A stretch of 64,000 bases of DNA from Echinarachnius parma (lineage: Eukaryota; Echinodermata; Echinoidea; Clypeasteroida; Echinarachniidae), in the NCBI GenBank assembly GCA_037951105.1, contig JBAMJV010002952.1, positions 1 through 64,000 of the forward strand. The letters are read 5' to 3'. Position numbers and translations under genes: made by a program. The notes beneath the pieces are model-generated. The model saw only the letters and a program-made list of their open reading frames with translations, made no database searches and was not told the DNA's origin. Below are positions 12,734-21,659 of the stretch, piece by piece (position 1 is the first letter of the stretch; every line of letters starts with the position of its first letter).

Positions 12734-12826
12734 AAGAAAAAGTCTTGGATGAGGAGGGGTATGTGGTAGCTGTAAGGAAGAACGCTCTACAGATCTTCAT
12801 TCCACAGTTCGTACTGGAGGGTACAC
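12734..12826 (+). pseudogene. DIS3: Partial shadow copy B of the DIS3 S1 exon
   Basis: This copy starts at TCAAAGAAAAAGTCTTGGAT and keeps an open frame (KEKVLDEEGYVVAVRKN and onward, about 29 codons) to LEGT, where similarity ends. It lacks the tract equivalent to TTCTTCTTCAG and the final third of the exon. The next GT (GGGTACAC) is not a convincing donor. Its substitutions against the functional exon are mostly synonymous, so it either copied an older allele or diverged slowly. It is most likely non-functional. Confidence 0.8.
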
Positions 12827-12933
12827 ACTCTAGGCACAAAATATTCTTTATGTAGTTATTGTATTTATAATGGTTATCATAGGTATTTGCAGTTATCTTG
12901 AAGATGTTTCCATTTTGCTTTTTTCTTCTTCAG

Positions 12934-13095
12934 ATTTTCTTCAAAGAAAAGACCTTGGATGAGGAGGGCTACGTGGTTGCTGTGAGGAAGAATGCTCTAC
13001 AGATCTTCATTCCAAAGTTCGGACTGGAAGGCACCCTCTATGTTCAACAGATGGAGGATGGAGTCAAGACTAACCTCTTCACATACAATGATGAT
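12934..13095 (+). CDS. DIS3: DIS3 exosome ribonuclease, S1-domain exon
   Basis: DIS3/RRP44 is the catalytic 3'-5' exoribonuclease and endonuclease of the RNA exosome, acting in nucleus and cytoplasm. This internal exon encodes 54 residues that match the start of its C-terminal S1 (OB-fold) RNA-binding domain: FFKEKTLDEEGYVVAVRKNA, then IFIPKFGLEGTLYV. Vertebrate DIS3 has the same pattern (LFFKSKG..EEAYILFVRKNAIVVLIPKYGLEGTVFF). The exon is bounded by acceptor TTCTTCTTCAG and donor GTAAGT, phase 0 at both ends. The catalytic RNB and PIN domains are upstream of the window. The exon reads directly into 25768-25890. Two truncated copies of it lie just upstream. Confidence 0.93.
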
Positions 13096-13594
13096 GTAAG
13101 TTACATGTTTTTATTCAAACTTTGTTCATCCAAGACTGTTTGATTTTTTAGTATAACATGCATTCTCCCTAGACCCCAGCCTGAGTACTTTCGGGACTAG
13201 GGTTAGTGTTAGGGTTATTTCAAAGGAAACCTTATAAGAAACATTCTTTAAAAAAATATTATTACAAAATGTAAATGCTGGAATGTTTGTATTTGAAACA
13301 AACAAATAGAAATGAACACTATTTCATGAACCAACATATTCAGAATCATTACTCATTTTTACTCATTTTTTTTTTGGGGGGGGGGGGGGCGGGGGGCGAG
13401 CCTGGGGGTCCCATTAGTGGGGTGAAGTGTCTCACAGCCCTCCACGCTAATCGCTCATGTGCAAAGGTTTGATACTGTTATCAATTGTTGTTCTCAACCT
13501 TTGCCTTGTTGCAGTGATACATGTATGAACTTGAATTTGAGGCTAACTTTTTTTAAAGAAGTCAAACATTTTGCGTTTTCTCTGATGGGAAAAT

Positions 13595-14340
13595 ACACTT
13601 TTTGAACATGAAATAGGGGGATTCCCAGATGATATTTAAGGAGCTTTAATACAATCTTTAGGCAGGTTTAACAAAATGTCAAGATGTTGATGGCCTTTGT
13701 TTCTTTGGTACACAGTTGGGATCAGATTTATGATTTTTAATAGTTAGAATAGAAAAGAGTGTTGCACCTCAGACATTTCCATGTCTTTGCTCAATGTAGA
13801 CATTGTGGTGAACAGAAAATGTAGGCTAATATTATGAAATAGGTACACATGACTGTATAATCGCTTATGGAAGAATTCCCCACGGATGGGCTTTGTGTTC
13901 CATTATCCTAGGGAAATTGTTAATTCTTCAAAACTGATTATTAACCCATTTCTTGACAAAATTGCTGTCGATAAGGAAGACGAGATTTAAATTTATTTCG
14001 GTCCTTCATTGCTCCTTAAAAGTGTTTGAACATGGCATGGGGGGATTCCCAGATTACATCTTGATAGAAGTAACTTACCTAATCTTTAGGAAGAGTAAAC
14101 ACACATCTAAGACAAATTGATGGGTTTTGTTTCTTTGGTACACATTTGGGGTCACACCTTTGTGTTTGTGAAGATGAAGTATTGTTCCACAGACTTTCAT
14201 TTTATTGAATTTCAGAGACACAATGTCAGTTTGGAAATTGGGCTAATACAAGTGAATAATATTCTTTGAGATGGCAAACAGGCTTAGTTGATCTCTGGTG
14301 GGAAATTGTCAATATTTCCCAACATTTCCTCTTTTTATGT
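13595..14340 (+). repeat. Diverged tandem duplication, about 440 bp unit
   Basis: Two units share the order TTGAACATG..GGGGGATTCCCAGAT, AATCTTTAGG, GG.TTTTGTTTCTTTGGTACACA.TTGGG and a later GGCTAATA block. They start near 13597 and 14027. Divergence is substantial, so this is an older duplication. No ORF spans it. Confidence 0.65.
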
Positions 14341-14410
14341 TCCCCTTTTCTGAAATGCTAAGTGGCTTAATACCAGAAATTAAGGGGAGGCATCAAAATT
14401 ATCACTACCA

Positions 14411-14650
14411 TCCTACCACGGGATCCCGCTTGGAACGGTTTTGCGCACAGTTTTAAATTGCGCGCACTCGAAATTCGTTCCAAGCGGGAGGCCGCGGCGT
14501 CCCCTCTAGCTAGTGCGCGCTATTAAATGCATGTTTTGTTCTCGCGCGCAATGACGCATCATTCCCTTGCGGCCAGAACGTATTTCAGGAGACCGCGTCG
14601 CGCACATCGTTCACGCGCGGGCTACTGTGGGATCCCGCTGCTGCCCGCTA
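14411..14650. repeat. CpG-rich block with long hairpin
   Basis: Perfect 11-bp arms CGCTTGGAACG (14427-14437) and CGTTCCAAGCG (14476-14486) enclose a GCGCGC-rich loop. A second GGGATCCCGC motif at about 14631 echoes the one at 14420. The block is far richer in GC and CpG than the surrounding intron. It is probably part of a GC-rich foldback element. Promoter activity is not indicated by anything else here. Confidence 0.5.
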
Positions 14651-14751
14651 TGTATAATTTTGACGCCTTCCCTAACCCTTTTCTTCCCCAGCTGACTAGT
14701 GCTAATTTCAATCACTATTTTAGGGATTATTTACCATGAAGTAGTCAAACA

Positions 14752-15225
14752 TAAACCCCTTCTTAATAAAAAAAAATAGTTGCAGTGACATCCTGATGTT
14801 GTCCGGATGAGATCCTACACCGTTTCTATTAAGAAGCTCCAATCGGGATAACATCAGGACGACATCCGGACGACATTGGGGTGAGATTCACCCAAGTTGG
14901 GACAGGGTGATAGCGTGGTAACGTCCTGACGACATCCGGATGACATCCTGATAAACCGTCTATTAAGACGCGCGCGGAATGTTACCCGTGAACAAAAAAA
15001 ACAGCGTGCGCCGATACTCTGTGTCGCCCCAGCTGTTCGCGTGATGAGGGAGGTGCGGTTGTTATGGTAACCTACCCGAGTGAGGATTTTGTGGATGCTA
15101 GATTAAGAATGGGTCCGAAGGCTCGCCGCGTGTTTTACGACCTGACCCCCTACTGTTTCTTATCCACAAGTCGCTCGGGTAACATCGAGGTGAGGTTTAT
15201 TTTTCCCAATTAAGAAGGGGTTATA
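14752..15225. mobile_element. Foldback MITE with AACCCCTTCTTAAT termini
   Basis: The left end is ATAAACCCCTTCTTAAT and the inverted right end is ATAACCCCTTCTTAATTGGG. The interior repeats degenerate CATCCGGA.GACATCCTGA-type blocks and TCTATTAAGA phrases. A relative with AACCCCTTTTTAATTG ends and similar interior motifs (ACGTC.GGACGTTACC, TTTTTAATAC) lies at 50716-51217. It is CpG-rich and has no ORF. Confidence 0.7.
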
Positions 15226-15304
15226 GTTAATCTCTAAAGGGGGAATAATCCTCAAGTGTGATTCATGTTCTCTTTCTTTTCAAATAAATGTTGATGCTTA
15301 GAAA

Positions 15305-16266
15305 GACCATAACATTAAGATTCACGATAATCATTGATTGGGCCATTCTTGGTCACGTGTGTGACCCAAAACATGAACAATTTTGAAATGGGATGCTTAT
15401 ATTTCAGTAAGTATGAGACTATAATGATTTTTACTTCATAATGGACTTGAATATGATGTAGTCTTTCAAACTTAACACAAAAGATGTTATAAGGATTACG
15501 TAACTCAATGTCAGAGGTCAAATGGCATGGGTCACGTGTGTGACTTCGCACGGAGCGCTTTTTTCATAACTAAATTTCATTTGGAAAATTCTTTAAAATA
15601 TGAATAGCTATAATGTTCATCTTATTACCAGAGAAGTACTATACATTTGTGAGTACAACAATAGCAATGAATGAGAATTATATCAAACTGTTGTTTTTTA
15701 TAGTACTTAATTATGTGGCAACGTCTGGTCACGTGTGTGACATTTTGGGGTGGTCACGTGTGTGACATGTACAATATGAATGGAAAAATGGGAATTTTAT
15801 AATATCGGGTTTAGAAAAGAATGAAAGGTTGAATTTTTACAAAGTTGGTATCAACCTGTACAGGAAAGTGAGAAGAATGAGCTTGCTAATTATCATTTTG
15901 ATATCTTGATTATTTTCTGAATTATGATTATTAGAAAAATATTGAAATATGTAAATGTATGCAAATGAGTAAAAAAGTTTCATTTTAAACTTCAAATCAT
16001 GTATTTCATGAAACTTTACACATGGATCATTCCAAAAATGGAACAAAACTACAGAAAAATAAAACTTCAATTTTTCCGAAAAAGTTTCACTTTTCAAAGA
16101 ATGGCCCGATTGATGAATTGATCCTACGATGAATTGATCCTACGATCAATTAATTGGTTGTACAATTAATCGGATGACCAATTTATCAATTGTACAACCA
16201 ATTTGCAATCTTATGATCAATATCGATTGATTGTACGATTAATCGTGAATCTTTATGTTACAGAGC
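15305..16266. mobile_element. Outer MITE (CATAACATTAAGATT ends) split by an inner element
   Basis: The left end ACCATAACATTAAGATTCAC and the inverted right end TGTAACATAAAGATTCAC form an inverted repeat of about 26 bp. A compact relative is at 1134-1266. Positions 15340-16107 are occupied by a second element with its own inverted termini, so this copy was interrupted by a later insertion. Confidence 0.65.
15340..16107. mobile_element. GTCAC-motif element, type 1 (inverted motif pairs)
   Basis: Termini GGGCCATTCTT (15340-15350) and AAGAATGGCCC (16097-16107) are perfect inverted repeats. Four exact copies of GTCACGTGTGTGAC occur at 15352, 15531, 15728 and 15753, each an inverted GTCAC/GTGAC pair with a 4-base spacer. 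It is 768 bp with no meaningful ORF. A larger relative with direct GTCAC pairs is at 36299-38831. Confidence 0.7.
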
Positions 16267-16517
16267 CCTGGACTAGTCAGCAAAATACTGAGGCTGAGGT
16301 CATTGGGGAATGTGTGATATACCAAAACATATTGAATGGGTTAATCAACTTACTGGGGAAAGGGAAGCTTGGGGTGGCAGGGAGTACATTGGCTGCTTGT
16401 TTTCCATTGAGCCTGTCTGGATTTATTAGAGGGGGTTTCCCACATGACATCATTATAGATCACGAGAGGGAACTTGAATTCAAGGTAACCTTGTTTTGAG
16501 CAACCTTTAGCCAGACT

Positions 16518-16880
16518 CAGAGCCCTTTCACACACGGGCCAAATCGTGATTGGAATCATTTTTCACTCCAAGCACGGTATTTTTTGTCCGTGTGAAAGCA
16601 AACTAGATTCACGAACCGCGAAACTCTAATCGTGGTCCGGAGTTGTTTTCTAATCACGATTTACTAAAATCATGGTGCGAATCTCTCGTGTGAACGGCTT
16701 GACCTCCAAAACACAATTTGGGAGGCGGAGCTTACGTGACCTTACATGCTGCAGGCTCTTTATTCGCTTCAAATGCAGTGCATGCAACATCCTTGCTTGA
16801 TTGACAGGTACACAGAAACTGTCTCCAGAATCGCGATTCTAATCATGGTCTGCAGACTTTTTTCTTGTGTGAAAGGTCTG
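16518..16880. mobile_element. MITE with CCTTTCACACA termini
   Basis: The left CAGAGCCCTTTCACACACG and the inverted right CAGACCTTTCACACAAG pair as termini. Subterminal AATCGTGATT-like motifs (ATCGTGATTGGAATC, AATCACGATT, AATCGCGATTC) recur in both orientations. It is 363 bp with no ORF. Confidence 0.65.
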
Positions 16881-17595
16881 CAACAAAATCACTGTGATTG
16901 TAAACATGATTAAGGCTCTCAACTCTCAAGTTGTTTTTCAAGAGGGTGCAGTCAATATGGGTGCAAACTTTGGAGACAATGCTGTTCTTTATATATGAGG
17001 AATTCAATTGATTTTCCTGTTATGACTCGTTCATTTTTGTTATTTTGTTTTGTTTAACTTCTCCTTCCTCTTTTTTTCTGATACTGCATTAACCTCTTCC
17101 ATCTGGGTTTAAAATTGAGATCATATCAGGAGCAAAAATTGTCCCATGCTCATTATTGTGTGGCCGGTCAAGATAAAGTTTCACAGGCATTTGGCAATGG
17201 ATTGATGTAATAATTATAAAAGGCCCTTCCCACTGGTTATTGCACATTTGCAATTCTGTTATTTTGCCATTATCATTTTTAAAATGGGGATTGAATGTTG
17301 CCAATTTAACAATATACAAATTAAAAATTCTAACCTGTCATAAAGTATAACTCACATGACTGATAACATATCATATCATATATTATCATATCATATCATC
17401 ATATTATCATATCATATCATATTATCATATCATCTTAACATTGATAAAAACAAAACATATGCACAGCTTATCAAATAGCCTTATTTGTTCACCTTCCTAG
17501 GCTCAATAACGTATCAAATCACCCTGGCAAGTGATATGTTAACAATGTCACATGTGATTCTCTACTTTATTCATCAACTGTTGTCATGTGTCATA

Positions 17596-18290
17596 GACCC
17601 CGTTTACAGTGAGCAAAAGGCCAGGCCAGGCCGCGGCCAGGCCGCGGCCTGGCCCCGCACTGTAAACGCACCGGGGCCAATTGCGCGGCCAATTGCGAGG
17701 CCAAACTGGCCGCGCATTTGGACCAGCTCTGGAGGTAGTCTCGGCCTCGGCCTGGCCCGGCCTTTTCTCACTGTAAACGCACCGGGGCCAATTGCGCGGC
17801 CAATTGCGGGGCCAACTGTTACCCCGGAAGTGAAAGGATCATTACGTCATAGGATAATGACGCCGTACCATAACAATCGAACCCACGCTTTCATGGTATT
17901 TTCTTCGGCGAAGTCGATCTTCCTCGTCCATATTCTCGTGTTGTAGGGTAGAACAAAGATTAATCAATTATTATATTAGGTACGGGCAGCTGTGATATTC
18001 GAAAGTTCGCCGTGCATTTAACATGCATAAACAAAGGGAATTGGGGAAAAGATTCATTGGAAATATCCCGCGCGCGCGCGACCGGATCTACACTGTGACC
18101 CCCGGCGCGCCCCCCAAAATAATCGTTTGTTTACATGCAGAGCGCCACTACGACAAAATATTGGAAGGTTACAATGTAGGCCGCGGCTGATGGCCTCGCA
18201 CTGTAAACGCACAAAATTGCGGGGCCAACTCGGCCGCGGCCTGGCCCGGGCCTGGCCCGGCCCTGCCTTTTTCTCACTGTAAACGGGGTC
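17596..18290. mobile_element. GC-rich MITE with GACCCCGTTTACAGTGAG termini
   Basis: The left end GACCCCGTTTACAGTGAG and the right end CTCACTGTAAACGGGGTC are perfect 18-bp inverted repeats, followed on both sides by AAAAGGC-like and GGCC-rich sequence. The phrase ACTGTAAACGCACCGGGGCC recurs inside (about 17660 and 17770, with a related copy near 18200). GGCCGCGGCC palindromes make it strongly GC-rich. Open frames across it come from the GC-rich repeats and are not genes. Confidence 0.8.
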
Positions 18291-18402
18291 ATATAGACCT
18301 TGTATGTCATGTGACAACACATGTTTTGATGTGATTTCCCAAATTGTATCTGCCCTCATATTGGCACAGTTTCTTGTAGCCCTTGACCCCTTTCGGACTA
18401 TT

Positions 18403-18666
18403 TGTGACCGGCTATAGCAAAACCCTGCACTTGTCGGTAATTCATGTTTTGAAGAAATTGTCATTTTAAGTACACATAATGTGTGTAAAAGACTTATATG
18501 ATTGTAAAATTGAAACAATCATATCTTCGCCAATTATTGACCAATTTGTTAGAACAAACTCAACAAAGCATGAAATGAAAGCTTGTGATGACGCCTTTCA
18601 CATGGTATGACAATCTACACTTTGATTTTTAACGACAAGTGCAGGGTTTTGCTATAGCTGGTCACA
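18403..18666. mobile_element. MITE with 37-bp inverted repeats (TGTGACCGGCTATAGC), copy 1
   Basis: The left terminus TGTGACCGGCTATAGCAAAA continues through CCCTGCACTTGTCGGTAA. It is matched by the inverted right terminus, with one C/A-type difference in about 37 bp. A second copy at 40842-41094 has the same termini, with its interior in the opposite orientation. It is 264 bp and non-coding. Confidence 0.85.
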
Positions 18667-18986
18667 TTTTGTCTCCAAGACAGCTGCTTGAAAATTTCAT
18701 AATTAAAAAACCATATATCATCTTGTCTGGAAATTATGAATTGTAAAGCCCATACAGATGATTATCAAGCATATTAGGGGGCTAGACAAATCAGGCATTA
18801 TATTACAGGGGGAAAAATACATGAGGACTCTGGGGCAAATTCGCTCCCAAAATGCCCCCCCCCCCCAAAAAAAAAAAGCACCCCAACATTTGCATAGAGT
18901 TGAATGCAAATCAAAGTTTGGAGTGTTATTTCTCTGCAGGCAAGCTTGAAAGGAAGCCCCTGAAAATTAAATGTTAATTTTTCCCT

Positions 18987-19304
18987 GGGGGTGCTTCACA
19001 AAGATCCTAAGATGAACTCCAACTCTAAGTTGGACTTAAAAATTATGGAAAGCCATTTGTATTTGTAGCTTTGGAATAAAATATATTCAAAATAAAAAAT
19101 GCAAGTATTTTAGACTTTTCATAAATTTTACATCAAGAACATAAAATCCCCTTGATAATAAAAAATATCAATGATTTGAATCAACATTTTATGCCTTTTA
19201 AAATCAATTTTACAAGATTGTTTCAAAGAAACTGACAGCTTTCCATAATTTCTAAGTCCAACTTAGAGTTAAGTTCAACTTAGTATCTTTTGGAAACACC
19301 CCCC
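18987..19304. mobile_element. Foldback MITE with GGGGGTG ends, arms about 65 bp
   Basis: The left arm GGGGGTGCTTCACAAAGATC and the inverted right arm GGGGGTGTTTCCAAAAGATA continue in parallel through CTCTAAGTTGGACTTA and AATTATGGAAAGC. The 318-bp element could form a long hairpin. It has no ORF. Confidence 0.8.
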
Positions 19305-20553
19305 TGATATATTAATTTGATATTCCTTCCAAACACACAGTCCAAATGGAATCTTGGTTAGCTGGAGAAGGTCATAAATGGTGTTTGTGTTGCCAAGGTA
19401 TTTTTGAAAGGTACAGATATTAATTAAAAGTGCCAAAAATGGCATTGTTTGATTTCCTGAAGGGTCTCCACAATTGTTTTTTGTTTTTCTCTGCCAAACA
19501 TCACATGAGGTAATGTTCCTGTTTCAGGATTTAATGTCTGCTGGCTTTAATCATAGTAGACATACATGTATATATATGTTTGGGGTTTGGGCTTAGGGCC
19601 TGCCCCCCCCCCCCCCCCCCCAGTTTTGAAAACACCGATGTGAAGCAAAATCACCTCATATTCAGGCAGAATCCACAATAAATACATAGCAAATATTGCT
19701 TCAATTGTCCGTTTGATTGCAAGGCATTTTCTATTGCATGCTTGATTAGACAGCATATGTTTCTATTCATGAAATGTTTATTCCTTTGTTAGAACTGCGC
19801 TTTGATCCTGTAAAATTGTATTGAATTAAATTGTTGACCCTCTTCCAACCTTGCCAGAGTCAATATTTTTAATTTTATGGCTGAATAAGTACCATGATAA
19901 AAATATGCTTTTAAAGGGGTAACCTATTATCAAATTGTGAATATGTAATTGTCATTTTAAATGATCCTAACATGTTATCATATGATTGATAATGATTCAT
20001 ATTATATATCTGACGGCACATGGAACAAAAAAAAAATCGTTAAATCGCAAGAAAACAGAATGGTGTGTGTTATTCTCTCTTAAATATCAACTGAATTAAC
20101 GGACTTTACATTGCGAAAAATGGTATCAGCACCATGTAAATAACTACAGACTATCTAAAGAGCAGCCAGGAGCTATTTATTCGACTATTTTCAAGTAGTT
20201 TTGGTGAGAATTTGTACTTCAGATATTCAGGTGAACTGAGACTTTTTATAACTCTGCTTACTTCAGTCCCACACACCCACTTTTAAGACCGGCTTTAAGA
20301 ACATTACAGTAACTGCTATACTACGTGCATCGGCGCATCACTTTCCACCGTTCATACAACTGGATATGAGGCAGAGCGTGAAGTGGATCCTTTGTTAAGT
20401 GTTAATCCCGCCTTTCATGTGACTTCCATGAACACAACTGACAACCTGAAGTGAATAGCCGTTTGTTCCATCCTGAATTGACTGAGCCAGTTCACCTTAC
20501 CCAGTTATATACAAGATATCGTATTGCTACATCTTTGTAGCAATAGTGGTATT

Positions 20554-21324
20554 ATGGCACCCCAAAACTCACCCAGAAAGACAAGGTCTAAGGACAAACC
20601 TTCAGACGACTCATCCCAGAGTATTATCACAGCAGTAATCAAGGACATCCTGACAAACAAAAGCTTTCTCCTGCTGGTCGAGACGGAAGTTAACAAGAGG
20701 CTAACTGAGCTGCAAACCACCGTAGCAAAGCTAGAAGCCAGAGTTCTTGAGCTAGAAGTCAGCAGCGACCAGACGAATCGCAAGGTACAGCAAGTGACCA
20801 GGAAAGCTGAGACGAACGAAGATGCTATTCGTTCCTTACAACACACTGCAAACTCCCAGGAGCAGTACTCACGTCGGAATTGTCTGCGCTTCTTTGGGGT
20901 CGCGGAAAGTGATCGAGAGGACACCGATGATGTCATCATCTCATTGGTGAACGATGTCCTGCAGGTCCCTCTCACCAAGGCGGACATTGAGAGAAGCCAC
21001 AGGATCTCTACCAGACATCGCAATCCGGAGACGTCAACTAAAAGCAGAGACTCACCACCACGGCCCATAATCGTCAAGTTTGGGTCGTACCGGACACGGC
21101 AGCTAGTAATGAGGAATCGTCGGAAGCTAGCTGGACAACGCAAATCGATACAAGAGGACCTCACGACCGCAAATGCCAAACTACTTAGTGACACGAAAAA
21201 ATGTGAGAAGGTAGAGACGGCCTGGTCCTCCGACGGTCGCATCATTGCCCTGATCAAAACAAACACTGGAACAATGAAAAAGATGGTGCACAGTCATGAC
21301 GACCTGAGGGGGATAGGTACGTGA
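20554..21324 (+). CDS. LINE ORF1 protein (coiled-coil, nucleic-acid chaperone type)
   Basis: 256 residues from the first ATG; the open frame extends 30 bases upstream but without an ATG. The N-terminus is basic (SPRKTRSK). A coiled coil spans roughly residues 41-103 (heptads such as ELQTTVAKLEARVLELE). It is followed by QYSRRNCLRFFGVAE (104-118), a hallmark of L1-like ORF1 proteins, and a C-terminal part with IIVKFGSYRTR (172-182). No zinc knuckle is seen. Family knowledge suggests it binds element RNA as a trimer and aids reverse transcription. Base composition is clearly more GC-rich than ORF2 just downstream. The antisense frame over this region is a shadow. Confidence 0.88.
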   Translation: MAPQNSPRKTRSKDKPSDDSSQSIITAVIKDILTNKSFLLLVETEVNKRLTELQTTVAKLEARVLELEVSSDQTNRKVQQVTRKAETNEDAIRSLQHTANSQEQYSRRNCLRFFGVAESDREDTDDVIISLVNDVLQVPLTKADIERSHRISTRHRNPETSTKSRDSPPRPIIVKFGSYRTRQLVMRNRRKLAGQRKSIQEDLTTANAKLLSDTKKCEKVETAWSSDGRIIALIKTNTGTMKKMVHSHDDLRGIGT

Positions 21325-21659
21325 ACATGGACATGAACATGAATATAACATTATATCGCTTCATTACGAAGCTTCTGGCTGCTTAAATTATTTTTTTACA
21401 TTTTTAAACGCTTGAACATCTCATATTTATTTACATGTTTTGAATTGTATATTGTCTCGTAAGTTAAACATTTTTATATTGTTGTAGTAATTCTTGTGTG
21501 TCAGTTTTGTTGTTGTTTTGTTTTGTATTTAAGTGTTCCTTCTGTTTCTTTTGTTATCTATCTGAATATGTCTTATTCTTCAATTCACCCTATGTCTACA
21601 CAAATGCTTTCTCAATACCAATATTTGGCAATAAATATAGTCTATCTTGCCTTTTTTTT

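Larger units (their letters stand above)
1..12933 (+). other. DIS3: Non-coding DNA upstream of the first visible DIS3 exon, probably intron
   Basis: The first recognisable DIS3 exon starts at 12934, in the middle of the S1 domain, so the preceding exons (end of the RNB domain) should lie upstream. I looked for them on the + strand here and found none, so I infer a large intron that opens outside the window. The short open frames in this stretch have no recognisable domains and no coding character. Repeats listed separately occupy parts of it. In 1-1133, 1267-2343, 2617-5077, 5612-6499, 9531-11659 and 11892-12368 I see only AT-rich unique-looking sequence, apart from a G run at 3479-3494 and a C-rich CCCCACC stretch near 9985-10050. 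Confidence 0.55.

Noticed and set aside
12734..12826. Copy B as a mutually exclusive DIS3 exon
   Set aside because: It lacks the final third of the exon and a convincing donor and acceptor. Using it would truncate the S1 domain.
17485..17946. 153-codon + strand frame and the 154-codon - strand frame at 18054-18518
   Set aside because: Both derive from the GC-rich GACCCCGTTTACAGTG MITE (repeated GPIARPIA-type peptide) and run across its ends into unrelated DNA.
20524..20553. Ten extra codons upstream of LINE ORF1
   Set aside because: The frame opens with TTG there. The first ATG is at 20554 and is followed by a typical basic N-terminus.
20505..21266. 253-codon frame on the - strand opposite LINE ORF1
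   Set aside because: It is the antisense shadow of ORF1. The sense frame has the coiled coil and the YSRRNCLRFFGV motif.
21498..21659. 54 extra codons upstream of LINE ORF2
   Set aside because: The upstream frame begins at GTG and is a low-complexity F/C/L-rich translation of T-rich DNA. The first ATG is 21660, just before the endonuclease domain.
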